Shown: in pieces, positions 9,557-20,412 of the stretch
How positions within the stretch are numbered: the stretch's first letter is position 1
How the letters are laid out: each line of letters starts with the position of its first letter
DNA from: Sphaerosporella brunnea
Lineage: Eukaryota; Ascomycota; Pezizomycetes; Pezizales; Pyronemataceae
Length of the DNA stretch: 64,000 nucleotides
Assembly: GCA_008704415.1 (NCBI GenBank)
Contig: VXIS01000210.1
Span: 1 to 64,000 of the forward strand
Direction of reading: 5' to 3'
Position numbers and translations under genes: made by a program
Notes under the pieces: generated by a model
What the model was told of the DNA's origin: nothing
The model's input: the letters and a program-made list of their open reading frames with translations, nothing else
Databases searched by the model: none

Positions 9557-11837
9557 TCAAACCACCTTTTTGCACTCCGCGTAGGCCGCCTCCGAGGCGG
9601 CGATGGTGTTGGAACGAGAAGTCGGAACAGTCTCGACCACGCCATCGCCGGACCCGGCTGCGGGAGAGATATCGTCCGGTCCCACGCTGTTGGTGTCGAG
9701 AACCGTGATTCGAAAGCCACTGCTCGTCTCGATGCACGCCGTCTCGACATCCCATCCCATCTCGACAAGTCTCTCGGTAATTTTCGGGAATATCCTGTCC
9801 ATCTCCTCCATCGTGGTCTGCACAATCCCAAGTTTCTCGTAATAGCCGCCGTGACCCCTCTTCTCCTTAACCTGTGCTTCGCGAGTGGTGAACTCTTTCG
9901 CTACGATTAGTGCATGGCTCCAAGCCTTCACTTGATCTTTTGCAGTTGCGCCAGCCTTCAAGCAGATAAGCACTGTGGGAAGGCTGCCTTGGGCCTTCCC
10001 ACTCGTTGGCCATAATATGTACTTCTGCATGCGGAAAATATTCGCGAGATCTTTTATTCGACTTCCAGAACCCTGGTGGTTGATATCTTGGTCGAGCGAC
10101 GTCAGCACCGTGGCAAACTGCACGCCCACGTCCGCGAATCCGAGCACCGAGTTGTCGCCCCATCGTAGAATGCCGCCTGTCTCGAGAACACGTTCGCGCA
10201 GGCAAACATCTTTCGGCGTCAAGACTCTTCCTGTTTCCTGGTACCACGAAAAAACGATGTTTGTCCTCTGGCGGTTCAATGTCCGCATGGCGACACATCT
10301 AACGGCCTTGTAGTTTGTGGCCAAGTGCACCGCCAACAGTGACACGAGAGCGATCCAAGTTGCCACCGGAGATGTGATGTGGGAAACGACAAAGCTGCCC
10401 GCCTAAACACAGTGGTGTGACAAGTTAGCGGGCGATTCTCGGCGAAAGTGGAGAGACATTTTCGATGGGCCGATGTCTTGAAAGCGCGGCGATTGCTGGC
10501 TTGGTAGTCTCACGGCGCTGAAACGTCAAGTTTCTCGGCCGGCCTTGTCAACGGTTCCGCGCAAACGTCCAGGGTTCCAGGAATGCGATCTCACACTGTG
10601 AAACAGAAACATCTGACTTACCAGCATCCCCAAGAGACTAATCACCGTCTCCTGACTAGAGTCCTATTACGGAGGTTGTGTATCAGCTCAGCACGCATAT
10701 ACTTCCCAGTCCGGGAGCCCTGTGCCCTACCTTCGCATTCAACTCGCCCACGTTTCCAGTCTTCGCAAAGTGCACGCTCAAGCTGGCCTTGGATGCACCA
10801 CCAGCGACACCACATAGCGCCCTCAACGATCCAGAGAGACACAGCAACGGAATTCTAACCACTCGTGGAAACACCGGTGACAGGCAATCCATAATCATTG
10901 CCGAGTCGTTGAAAATGTCCGCCATGAACCGGTACTTTTTGCACTCGGCTTCCAGAGCAGGGCCAAACTTGTAAGCAAAAAGGATGGTAGCGATACGACC
11001 AACGGAGTCTGCCACACGCAAAACCACGTTAGAATACAAACAGATGGCCATCAATCTTCATGGTGGTGTTAATCACACCTTGCAGGATGGTAAGCAATAA
11101 AGCATTCGTGGCAGAGGCGTTTGCGTCTCTGCATATACACATCACAGATCAGAGAAGGCTACATGTTGCGCTCCTGAACCGGGCAAATACCCGACGCCAT
11201 AACCTGTTATTTGGTCAGCACAATTGCATCACCTCGGGCGAGTGCGCTCTAATGTGCAATTCGAAGTGGAAAAAGTGAACCTGCACGCACCCTGGAGAAC
11301 TGCGCGCGAGGTCAAGAGACCGGCAATGGACGAGGAGAATGCTTGAAGAGAATCCTATGCAGAGAAAACACACATCAACATCTCCGGAGCCTGGTTGCTT
11401 TCACAAACAGCTCGGGAATTCTGTCATACATAGATTTGGTAACTCGATGCCAGACGCCACGCCACTGTCAGTACTGAGCATAACTTCAATATACCGGCAT
11501 GCAGCACTGCATGTTACGGCATGCACAACGAGATGACCGCTTGTGTGATGTTCCAGCCAGTAATAAATCGCTCTGGAAGGAATGGATACCCAACGTAGTC
11601 TTCCGTGACACTGGCGGGGAAGCCAGCGGGGAGGAATATGCTAATCAATCGCTGAAGCAAGCTCGATGCTTCCCTCGTGGCCGACTGTTTGCATCGAACC
11701 GTCAGTTTCTGACGTCGATCTGACGGGGCCCAGGCGGCACTCACGACGCCGGAACGGGGGAGGGGATGTCCATAAGTGGCGACCACATTTCCCGATTCGT
11801 CCCTCTCGACCATGGTGGCTTGATGTTCGACCGACAT
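9557..11837 (-). CDS. RUS/DUF647 family membrane protein, 8 exons with two 13-nt microexons
   Basis: Related to the ROOT UV-B SENSITIVE (DUF647) family, poorly characterised membrane proteins. Exons (minus strand): 11590-11837, 11430-11442, 11291-11354, 11191-11203, 11079-11128, 10731-11008, 10622-10663, 9557-10402, giving 1554 nt (517 aa). Family signatures in order are FLPAGFPASVTEDYVGYQIY, DSLQAFSSSIAGLLTSRAVL, GYGVGDANASATNALLLTIL, DSVGRIATILFAYKFGPALE, IPLLCLSGSLRALCGV, VHFAKTGNVGELNAK and NYKAVRCVAMRTLNRQR. The 13-nt exons encode the middle of VGYQIY and GYGVGD and keep the frame only if spliced. Every intron is GT-AG, 62-219 nt. The start is set at 11837 (MSVEHQ); an in-frame ATG at 11921 would add 28 residues. 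The C-terminus is acidic and Ser/Thr-rich. Confidence 0.88.
11191..11203 (-). other. 13-nt microexon of the RUS/DUF647 gene
   Basis: The exon reads GTTATGGCGTCGG. It sits between introns 11204-11290 (87 nt) and 11129-11190 (62 nt), with acceptor AACAG and donor GTATTT. It completes the codons of G-Y-G-V-G-D, a conserved family motif. Skipping it would shift the frame. Confidence 0.85.
11430..11442 (-). other. 13-nt microexon of the RUS/DUF647 gene
   Basis: The exon reads TTACCAAATCTAT. It sits between introns 11443-11589 (147 nt) and 11355-11429 (75 nt), with acceptor CGAG and donor GTATGA. It restores V-G-Y-Q-I-Y-D-S, which the flanking exons alone cannot encode. Confidence 0.85.
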
Positions 11838-13612
11838 TTCTGGTTCGCGTGGCCTGCGCAGTGTGGGATGGTGATGTTCTGTTGGTGTTGAGTTTAGCGG
11901 CTCGTGTTCCGGAGCTAGCACACGAAGCTCTCTGTGGCACGAGGCGCTAAGACAAGCGAGTGCGAGCAGGTCCGAAACCTAACCTCCATCCGCTCCGGAC
12001 AGACAGAACAACTCGCTCCCATGACCGGAGAGGGCCAGACTGTTCTCGAGCCACCGTTTCTACATATCTCTCCTCTCCTTGCCTCCGTTGCAGGCAGCGC
12101 TAGGTATCTGTTCCGCCTGCTCTGGAAGGCAGAAATAGCCCCGAATCGTGCCGAAATCATTCGACTTTGATCACATAGGTCTGAGCGCAGAGGCACCTGC
12201 TCGAGATTGAAGAAACCTGGGTTTTAAGAGGCGTTAGCCGCTATTGTCGAGCGCCTCGATCTCTCATTCCGAGATAAGCGCTGCTCATCATGAACCGTCA
12301 CCCCCACGCCCCCCACGGCTGGATCTCAAGCTTCGCGTCTTCATGCCTGGTTTCGTCATGCTCAACAGCTTCCGGGAATTTATCTAGCACCAATGAGAGG
12401 GACGGTCTTGGGACCCACTGGAAGGGCAAAGGGCAAACAACGCGCGGCAGCCCAGTGAAACACAAAGATTGCCCCAAGCCAAGCGTGAGTGAGCAGGCAC
12501 CCAACGATGACGCTCGCTCAGTGGCTGAATGCACGTGAGCAGGCAACACACCACTAGGTAAAGTCAGTGCACAAACCTGGCAAGTGCGCAACGGCCTTCC
12601 AGGACCATCCAGAAGGGCATTTGTGTGTTTTTTTTTCTAGAACCTTTCCCGAATCGGCAATATTACACGAGCCCGACCTCAAACAAAAGTGAAGCACTTT
12701 CACCGTGTCAGCATGTCACAACGTGCATAAACATTTCCAGTGCGAAGGAATGGAATTGGGCTGCACTGGGGGGGGAAAAAATTAGGTTTCCCAACCCACC
12801 TGTGAGGGTTTCTTGGGTTTGGGTCCCGCGTTTCCCAAGGAAACGAATTATCGCACTTTTTCTTCTCCCAACCGAATGCTGGAAACCTGGAAACCTGGAA
12901 AGCGAGCCACCACCAATGTTGCATTTTCCCACCCACCCCATCCATTTATTCCGTAAGGTCTGTGCGCGCTCGGCGGCCGGCCGGTGATGACGGTGAGACA
13001 CATACGTTAGGTCTTACGGCCCAAGCCAACAGGACTAGAGCAAACGCCAATCATCTACAACCGCTATCTATCTACAGTGGAGTATGTACGGGGCAAGAAG
13101 TTCCGTGTGCCTCTGATACATACGCATCGATTCCACATCAGTAATCACAGCACTGGGCGGTCCGAGCTTATGCATCGGCGGTTGCATAATCCGGTGGGCA
13201 GTGCACAACACCTCCGAGACATCAGTCAGCGGCGGCTCGTATCATATATGTGTGTATTTATTAACCCGAGTGATACCTGCTGATTACATACCGGTCAGCA
13301 AGGCCCCCACCAGTGCTGCTGGGGCGATTACGCCTCGAGATGACAGGCGCGCGCGCGGGTCGTGCGTGTTTCACAGTACTTGCAGATGGCAATCTAATGG
13401 AAAATAATCCCGCTCCATCCTCGTATGTAGGTAGATACTCCACTTCTCCAACCGGCCAGATCTCAAGGCTCTTTCCGTAGATACCAACCACCCAGTAAGT
13501 AGCATACGCAGCAAATTAACGATGTTGGTTCCCTCCCCAGTTGACTGGACTGAAGTTTCAAGTTTTTCCGTTTCCAGTATGGCAACTCGACGATTTGTAC
13601 TTTTTGCGGGGC
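11838..13612. other. Intergenic stretch with no recognisable gene
   Basis: Upstream region of the RUS gene followed by unassigned sequence. The short open frames on both strands show no family motif. A G8 run lies at about 12769-12776. Confidence 0.5.
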
Positions 13613-14063
13613 TTTGTTTGTTTTGTTTTAACCATATTGTATTCGGCCGCATGCGGCCACGACACACATTAAAGTGGAAGCAAAGCTACCCCCCCTAGGC
13701 TCGGAGTCCTACTGTGGGGCCTGCACCTCCAAAGGAAAAAGGAGATCAGGGAAACTCGCACCAGATGTAAATGCGCACCAAGGAGATTCGTGACCAAACA
13801 TAAGGGACAGGAAGAGAAGAGCTCAGAAACAGATTTTAGGCCTTAGCCGGCCCATAATCCCAACTTTTGGTGCTGTCTAGGAAAGCCCATCGCCGCCTCC
13901 GTGCAGCGTTCGTCAGACGACAGGAGCTTGATGGATGTATTCGTCCTCCGTCTCGCTTTTGTAGCAAGCCCCCGCCGCCTTCCACGATACGGCCCGCTCG
14001 CTGCGCCAACGAGCGCGGAACTTGAACAGGTGTTCCCTTGTCTGTCTGTGCCCGCACTTGGCC
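13613..14063 (-). mobile_element. Degenerate LINE 3' end (same family as 42204-42643)
   Basis: On the minus strand a broken frame reads GHRQTREHLFKFRARW then SERAVSWKA. Across a frameshift it continues with a segment like DERCTEAAMGFLDSTK. These match the C-terminal zinc-knuckle tail of the copy at 42204-42643 (KQTREHLLKRCARW and ARCTEALLGFLSSTHVGKW). The 3' untranslated region is also shared: TATTCGGCCGC, TGCGGCCA and a GTTTTAA boundary leading into a T/G-rich stretch at 13613-13629, a decayed poly(A) tail. It is 5'-truncated and has lost its reading frame. No target duplication was found. Confidence 0.75.
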
Positions 14064-14191
14064 ATTGTCGCGTCTCCTAAAGGTAAGGGGCCGTGGGCTC
14101 CTTGTTGCGTTTGAGCTGGAAGAAGAAGCGCGCAGCTAGCCAGCGACTTCTTGGTCCGGTATGCGATTGCGTCTGCCCTTCTTGGAGCGTT

Positions 14192-14213
14192 TACAAGTAA
14201 GTAAGTAAGTAAG
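14192..14213. repeat. (TAAG)n microsatellite
   Basis: About five copies of the tetranucleotide TAAG/GTAA follow the LINE remnant. It might be the tail of another retroelement, but no flanking element was identified. Confidence 0.8.
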
Positions 14214-14446
14214 CTTTGGGCCGGCAGTGCAGTCGTTTCGGCCTTGGTTCTTGGCCAGGGTGACGCGGCCGCGGCTGATCGTGGCGAGTGACGGCGAGGA
14301 GGTCGTCAGCCAGGGGCTCGTTGCGGTTTCTCTGCTGCTTTACTTTTTTGCGGCCACAGGCTGGCTACTACAATAGTTCACGTCCTTAACCGTGCAGTGT
14401 CAGTATCCGAGTGATACCCGTGATGTAATACTCCAGGCGGCCCAAA

Positions 14447-14788
14447 CAAGTGTTGTCAATAGCCGGCCAGGCTGGCAACTACATAGTGGCTCGTACTTCG
14501 CGCTACGTTGAATCCACTGTTTCCTCAGCCCAGCCTTTCAACCAACGTTCCAGCGTTTCATAGGATACAGAGGACAGCTACACATGATTACACATGATCA
14601 CAGCAACAGCACAGCAAGAGGTAAGTAGCCAATGGCACGGCAGGTCTTGAATTGTGTTTTTCAGCCAGCGGGCCCCGGAGTAATCATGGAACACGCCCCG
14701 ATTTTCCTCCCTGTTGGGGTGGGGGCTCCTGCTGAGTACTCACAAGCTAGCACTCGCTGGCTTTTTGGGCCGGCCATTGACAACAACC
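14447..14788. mobile_element. Degenerate hAT-type non-autonomous element (about 342 bp)
   Basis: The left end reads GTGTTGTCAATAGCCGGCC and the right end GGCCGGCCATTGACAACA, imperfect inverted repeats of the family seen at 35615-36110 and 53096-53458 (CAGTGTTCTCAATAGCC). The interior contains no coding sequence. No convincing 8-bp target duplication remains, so the exact ends are uncertain. Confidence 0.5.
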
Positions 14789-15724
14789 CGAAGCTCCAGC
14801 GCTCAAGCTAGGGAGATCCGTACAAAGGCTTGCAGAACGCCTATTTGGTATGTACCTAGGCGCCAGATCTTCTTCTTTGAAAAGTGCCAGTCTCCAGAGT
14901 GATTGTGATTTTAAGTGCTTGCTGATGGGGCTATTGTATTGTCAAAGAAAAGTACAAGCCCCCATCCGACCTGCAGCTCTTTACGCCGATAGATAGATAG
15001 AAACGCCAGCCCTTCTCACAAGAATGTGATAGTTATGCTTAGATTAGACTCTGCCCTCCGCACCCAACCCAGTAGATGCTACCTACTAGCGAATACTTAG
15101 GTACCGTATCATCCCGGTAATAACACAGTTGCGTGGCCTGAAAAGTATGCTGGAAATAGAGAGCAGTACCTGTTTTTGGAAGAAAATTGAAGTCTATGGG
15201 TCCAAAAGTATGTGGGCGAAGGAGATGGATTGGCTTACCTCGCCTCACATTCGTGTCGCCGCTCCTGTCTCCCTTTGTTTATGTATTTCAGCACAAACAA
15301 GGGAGCTGCCATTCTCTCCCAACTCTAACCCTTGCAAATCCATCAGCAGTAGGTGATAGATTATGATCCCCAAACGAGAGAGTCACTCGCAATCACTCGT
15401 CCAACTCTACTCGCACTGTGCGACACCCCCTGAACCCTGCACCCGCATCCTCGCGCCGCGGCGTCGCGTATCTACTAACCCGCACGGTGAGATTGCGTAA
15501 CGAAACGTGACATCGCACCATCCTGGTAAAAAGTGACAACATATTGCGCGACCGATCCACAACAACGACGAATCCCACAATACGTGAATGGGAACAAACG
15601 GGGCCATGAACTAGTAGGATAGGATAGAAAACAAAAAACTGAAAACTGAATCCAAAATTCCGCCCGCTGAACTCGCAGAACCAATATCAAGATCAAGTGC
15701 ACAAAAGAAAAAACAAGCACGCAT
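14789..15724. other. Intergenic stretch, no gene seen
   Basis: Unassigned sequence between the hAT relic and the 3' end of the bZIP gene. Only short frames without domain features are present. Confidence 0.5.
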
Positions 15725-16891
15725 CTACACACCCCTCCTACTCCTTTCAGCCTCGACCATTGCGTTATTCTTTTCAACCAACAGATTTCTCAGCCATCGA
15801 TTCTCGAGTTCCAGCGTGCTGATTTTCTTTTCGAGGGCTTCCACGCGCTCTGCCATTTCCTTGGCTGCCTTCTCGATCGCCTGGTCGCGCTGCTTCTTCT
15901 TGATCCGGAATCTTGCGCTCGCCGCCGTGTTGCGCCGCCGCTTGTCTTCTTCTGCCGCTACCCGCGCCGCTTCTTGGATCGAGAGGATGTGTGCATCCGC
16001 CGCTGAGAGCTGTGTGTGTTGTTGATGGAGTGGGGGCGGAGAGGCGGAGGAGGAGCTGGCGTAGTTGGTGGTTGTGGGGGATAGTTGTGTCGCCATTGCT
16101 TCTTGCGGCTGCTGAGGTTGCACTTGCGCGTTCGACGTAGGTGCGTGATCGGCTGTGAAGCCCGTTGTCGTCGTTGAAGAGTACTGAGCGGGGGATGGAG
16201 AATGTTGAATGTCTCCCTCCCTGCTGGTATCGGCGGGGAATTTAAAGTTGAGGAAGTCGTAGCCTAGGGCAGATAAACCGTCTCTCGCTGCGGGTTCGGG
16301 GATGATGGTTAGTTACGGCATAATAAGCACAGCTCCTGGGGGGGGGGGGGGGGTAGTCGTTGGATGCACGTGTATTGATGCAAGCTGGCAATACAAGGTG
16401 GGTCCGGCTGCGCAGCAATATGGAAGTTTGGTATGTGATTTGCGGATCCGGCTTGCAACAGGTATGTCGTGATTTCTGCCTGTCGGCACAATGCTTTGTC
16501 CGGCATTTGGCGAGGAAGGAGGGAAGGAACATCGGGGAAGGGATAGGTGGATGCAGACAGGGAGTTGTCGGGACAGAGCCGCGTTCCGGCCATCGGCCAT
16601 GTGGTTTGAAGGAAACGTTGAAGAAAAAGGGGAAATACCTGTAAAGAAAGCATCGGCCCCGATCCCCGTTGGTGCTGCTGAGACTGCAGCGGCTCCGTAG
16701 GTTTCGCCATCCGCTCGTCCAATATTGTTGAAGTACTGCTCATAGCTATCCACTCTCCCATCCAGGAACCGGCCCAAATCCCAGTCGTAAAACAGTGCAC
16801 CGGTGAACAGAGCGAGGGGGTCCTCGGGGCGGAACAACTGGTTCAAATCGTCCAGAACGCCAGCAGAGGCTGCCTCAGCGCCGGCGCTCAT
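15725..16891 (-). CDS. bZIP transcription factor of the CYS-3/MetR type
   Basis: Two exons, 16639-16891 and 15725-16287, separated by a 351-nt intron, encode 271 aa. The bZIP lies at about residues 197-257: an acidic/basic lead-in EEDKRRRNTAASARFRIKKK contains the N-x-x-A-x-x-x-x-R DNA-contact signature, and a short zipper follows with Leu/Val heptads (VEALEKKISTLELENRWLRN). This basic region closely resembles CYS-3 (Neurospora) and MetR (Aspergillus), activators of sulphur assimilation genes under sulphur limitation. That function is inferred from the family. The N-terminus starts MSAGAEAASAGVLDD at 16891, and the middle is Ser/Thr/Gln-rich as in activation domains. The intron holds a G run (16339-16352). 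The join at Ala85 is phase 1 and keeps the frame. Confidence 0.8.
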
Positions 16892-18030
16892 TGTTTCCTG
16901 TTGTCGAAGAAAAGGGACAGTTTTTTTTTTTCGGGGGGAGGGTTTGGTGTTGGTCGGAAAAGAAAAGGGAAGAAAGAGGGGCTGGTGGGGGGAAGGCTCG
17001 ACGTTGATATGGGGGGGCGTTCGGAGGGATTTTGCGTTCGCGATATCCGCCGTGAGCTCAGCCTGAGCTCTCTAAAAAAGCAAAAATTGCTCTCGGAATC
17101 AGGTGTTGTCGCTTTGGGAGAGAGATGCAGCACGATCCTTGTCAGCCGTGGGGTGGTGAATCGACATTGGAAATGGGGGTCTCTCCGATGGGGAGGGGCT
17201 GTAGGAGAGGGGGGGTTTGCGGTTGAAGGTTGGTTGTGGTGGTGTCCAGCCATGGATGGTGTGATTTGACAGGCAGGGCAGGTTATTGGCTGCAAGGCAT
17301 GGCCACGGCAAGAACCTACGGGCTGGGACGACGCTGTGCGCGCAGCTCGTTTGTTTCTTCTCAAGAAAAGCAACGCTCGCAGGCCTTCGGTGGATTTAAA
17401 TATCGAAGCAAAACGCGGATGCCGGAGGGTCTTGAATCTGGGCGGCCGTTGGAGACATCAACAGCCAGGCGGAGGAGCAAGCACGGCACGTACGCTGTAC
17501 TCAGTACATGGTGCTGCTGCGGCTGCTGCTGACTTCGTGTTTGTCACAGAAACAAGGGCCACGCAGATACGATGTATTGTACAGCACTTGGTATGTACCT
17601 GTTCATCGACAGCCCCACCGCTCGCCTGCCACCGCGAATCGCAAGGGAGACGCTGCCAGAAAAAAACGAAATGAATGCACTACGTGCCCGACGGCACAAA
17701 GCGCAGCGGATAGCGATGCGGAATTGACTTTAGCAGCCATCCATCCATCCCCAGGCCTTTCGCACGAACAGTCACTCGGGCGGCGGTGGTGGCTGCCAAT
17801 ACGGCACGAGCCACTGGCCAATGCGCCTGGTCCATGCATCCCCTCCTAGCAGATGGCAGCCATCCGACATCGCATGCTGCAATGCATCGGGGAACATCAA
17901 TCGAGTCCCGCGCAGCAGACACCTTGTGGCCGCTTCCGCACAATATCGATGGATCCGCTCGAGTTGTCGGAGACGGCATTACCCATCCCATTGTTCCCAT
18001 CACCAATCCTTGACACCCGCCCAAAAAACA
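16892..18030. other. Divergent upstream region between the bZIP gene and the 18031 gene
   Basis: This spacer separates the minus-strand bZIP gene from the plus-strand unidentified gene and probably contains both promoters. Many short frames overlap here, but none shows a protein family signature. Confidence 0.5.
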
Positions 18031-19299
18031 ATGGGCAACCCGCCACTCGGCATACAGCCCAACAGTGGGCACCAAAAGAGGAGGCATCCCTCTCCACCAC
18101 GATGGGGATACTCAACCCCCCCCTCAGCGGAATGCACCCCAACAGTCCATTCCCCATCATTTCGATTATCGATGCATGATCCTCCCGAGCAGCTGCAAAG
18201 AAATCACAATCCAACACCGGGGGAATTCAAAGTATCCCTCGAAATTCAACCCAGGCCCTCGGAACCATTCCTCTCGGTGCCGTCGCCGCCCCCTTCTGCA
18301 CGGAAAAGGGCAGGCTCATTTCCACCTCCAACCTCTTTTAAGCGCACTGATACCCACGAGTTTCCTCCTCCTTCAGCCGCACCCACCCTCCAACTGACAA
18401 CCCCACCCTTCCACCTCCAAGACCAGCCCGCAAACCTGCGCCTGACCCTTACCACCACAATCCACCTCCATCCCCCAGCCACAGTCTCCAACTATCGACA
18501 CCTGCACCTCTTCCGCCTCCCACATTTCCACCTCTCTCTGTACCTCCAACACAATTCACGGCCCAGCAGTTCTCTGACTCCCTTCGGCCAGCTCCTATCC
18601 CGCGCCTCTCTCTGGCAACAACTTGGGCTTTCTCCCTCTTTATCCATCTACCCGGACACCGGAGAGATCCGGCTGACCCTTCTCCGCTCTATCCCAGGGG
18701 AGGTCGAGGAGGTGTTGAAAACCAACCTTTCAAGTGCGGGGATGGAAAAGATTATTATGAACTGGGAGTTTGAAGGAAGGGGTGCGTTGAGCGGGTGTAG
18801 AGCCCTGGTGGATGTGGCATTGAGAAGCTTTTGGGGCGATAAAGTTGCGGCTTTGGCACCGGTGTTGGGACGCCCGGGACTGTGGGGGGAGTGTGAGCGG
18901 CGTGTTAAGTATGTGGAGGTGGTAGCGGGGGTGTTGGAAAAGTTCGGACCGGCTGGAGGGCATGGGGAGAGTGTGGAGGCACTGCTGTGGAGGACTGTGT
19001 TGAAGGGAGTCAAAAGTGAGAAAATGAAGGGGGTACAACCGGATGGTGATGAGGAGTGGGGCGAGCCCGAGGAGATGCTAGATCTGGACTCGGAGCAGGA
19101 ATTGTTATTTGACGCGGAAGATGAGTTATTGTATGACAACAGTGAAGACGAGTTATTACTCGAATCGGGAGCGGAGGAGGAGGATGACCTTATCTCAGAC
19201 GGTGAAGACGATTTCTGGACAGCGTTAGAGGCGGACGAAGAAGACGGCACAGAGTGGCGAGCATTGGAAGACATCAGCGGGGACGAAATGCTTTTATAA
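18031..19299 (+). CDS. Unidentified protein with Pro-rich N-terminus and acidic C-terminal tail
   Basis: A long open frame; from the ATG at 18031 it gives 422 aa, and an in-frame ATG at 18172 would give 375. The frame stays open upstream to 17821, so the start is uncertain. The first half is rich in Pro, Ser, His and Thr. A more globular middle (about 190-330 from the 18031 start) includes LSIYPDTGEIRLTLLRSIPG and WEFEGRGALSGCRALVDVAL. The last 80 residues are strongly acidic, with repeated DSEQELLFDAEDELLYDNSE-type segments. I recognise no family. The acidic tail suggests interaction with basic partners such as histones or DNA-binding proteins, but this is only a guess. It is tail to tail with the Snapin-like gene, 84 bp away. 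Confidence 0.6.
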   Translation: MGNPPLGIQPNSGHQKRRHPSPPRWGYSTPPSAECTPTVHSPSFRLSMHDPPEQLQRNHNPTPGEFKVSLEIQPRPSEPFLSVPSPPPSARKRAGSFPPPTSFKRTDTHEFPPPSAAPTLQLTTPPFHLQDQPANLRLTLTTTIHLHPPATVSNYRHLHLFRLPHFHLSLYLQHNSRPSSSLTPFGQLLSRASLWQQLGLSPSLSIYPDTGEIRLTLLRSIPGEVEEVLKTNLSSAGMEKIIMNWEFEGRGALSGCRALVDVALRSFWGDKVAALAPVLGRPGLWGECERRVKYVEVVAGVLEKFGPAGGHGESVEALLWRTVLKGVKSEKMKGVQPDGDEEWGEPEEMLDLDSEQELLFDAEDELLYDNSEDELLLESGAEEEDDLISDGEDDFWTALEADEEDGTEWRALEDISGDEMLL

Positions 19300-19383
19300 A
19301 AGATTGTTATCATCAAGAGTAATAGCATAGATACCATGCATGCAGCAAAAGGAAACACCTAGATCGAATCCTTCTCCCAGCCA

Positions 19384-19935
19384 TCACTGGATCTCTGCCT
19401 TCCGTGCCTTCTTCTTCTTCTTGACTACCCGCACTCCCTGCCCCAACACCGGCGTTCCCCTCCCAGACGTGGAATGCCCCTCCTCCACCCCCTCCGTCAC
19501 CGCAGCCGTCCCCTCCACCGCCGCCTCCTCCGCGCCCTCCACAGCCGGCGGCCCACTCCTCGCCACATCGACCCCGACTACCCTCGCCCGCAATAACGTT
19601 CTATCCCTCTCCGCCTCCACGCGTTCCCTCTCCCCCCGCCTCGCAATCAACTCCCTCCGCCTCCTCCCCGCTTCCTGGGCACGGCGTTTCAACGCTTCGA
19701 CCTCGCTTTGCTGATGCGCCATCAGCCGCTTCAACCGCGCGAGCTTTGCGCTGTAGTGCGGGATCTGTGAGAGCACCGGGGCGATGTGTTGGTATGCGGG
19801 CAGGGTGGAGAGTGCGGATGAGGTTGTGGAGATTGAGGATAGTAACGCACGCTGCGAGGCGTCGAGGGCGCTGAGTTGCGAGGTTAGCGAGGCGAGCGCC
19901 GTGGTGGCGCGCGTGGTTAGAGGTGTTGCGTCCAT
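19384..19935 (-). CDS. Coiled-coil protein, probable BLOC-1 Snapin/SNN1-like subunit
   Basis: A single exon of 183 aa starting at 19935 (MDATPLTTRATTALASL); an upstream ATG at 20133 gives an N-terminal extension that looks non-coding. Residues about 10-125 are helical with heptad character. They include LTSQLSALDASQRALLSSIS, IAPVLSQIPHYSAKLARLKR and a Lys/Arg/Glu-rich coil, a pattern I associate with fungal Snapin/Pallidin-type subunits of the BLOC-1 complex in endosomal sorting. The C-terminus is Ala/Glu/Gly-rich and ends in a basic cluster (VVKKKKKARKAEIQ) that could be a nuclear or membrane-binding signal. The family call rests on pattern similarity only; another small coiled-coil family is possible. 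Confidence 0.6.
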   Translation of the reverse strand: MDATPLTTRATTALASLTSQLSALDASQRALLSSISTTSSALSTLPAYQHIAPVLSQIPHYSAKLARLKRLMAHQQSEVEALKRRAQEAGRRRRELIARRGERERVEAERDRTLLRARVVGVDVARSGPPAVEGAEEAAVEGTAAVTEGVEEGHSTSGRGTPVLGQGVRVVKKKKKARKAEIQ

Positions 19936-20412
19936 GATGTGTCGTTGGTGGGGAAGGGATGAGCGGGGGGTGGGATTTGCAGATATGCAGGATGTCACAA
20001 ATATCACACCTAACCCTCGGCTCGGGCAGCAGCTCTCGCGATACGCGCACGTGATATGCATCCGTGCGAGAGCTTGTGAGTTCATAGCTGCTGAGCTCTT
20101 CATACTATGTGTACTTACATAAAGGGGATTCATAGTTCGTTTCGTTTTTTGATTATGGCGTTGAGGGTGATTTGAAAATTCTTCTAGTCGTCGATGGAAA
20201 CAATTTCTTCCCAGTGCTGGTGAAGCTGAGTAATGTGATATGACATCCCCCCCCCCCTACCACCACCAGGTTTCATGTTCCGTGGCTCGTCACACGATTG
20301 CAGCAAGTAGGCAGCAGCTATCACTACCTCCACCCACACCCACAGACCTCTTCCTCTTGCTTCCTGACATTTACACTATTTACACAAAGCAAACACAAAC
20401 AGCAGGGACACG

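Noticed and set aside
18648..19358. 236-codon minus-strand frame, Ser/Asn-rich
   Set aside because: Antisense shadow of the acidic tail of the 18031 gene (GAD/GAG codons read as Ser/Leu).
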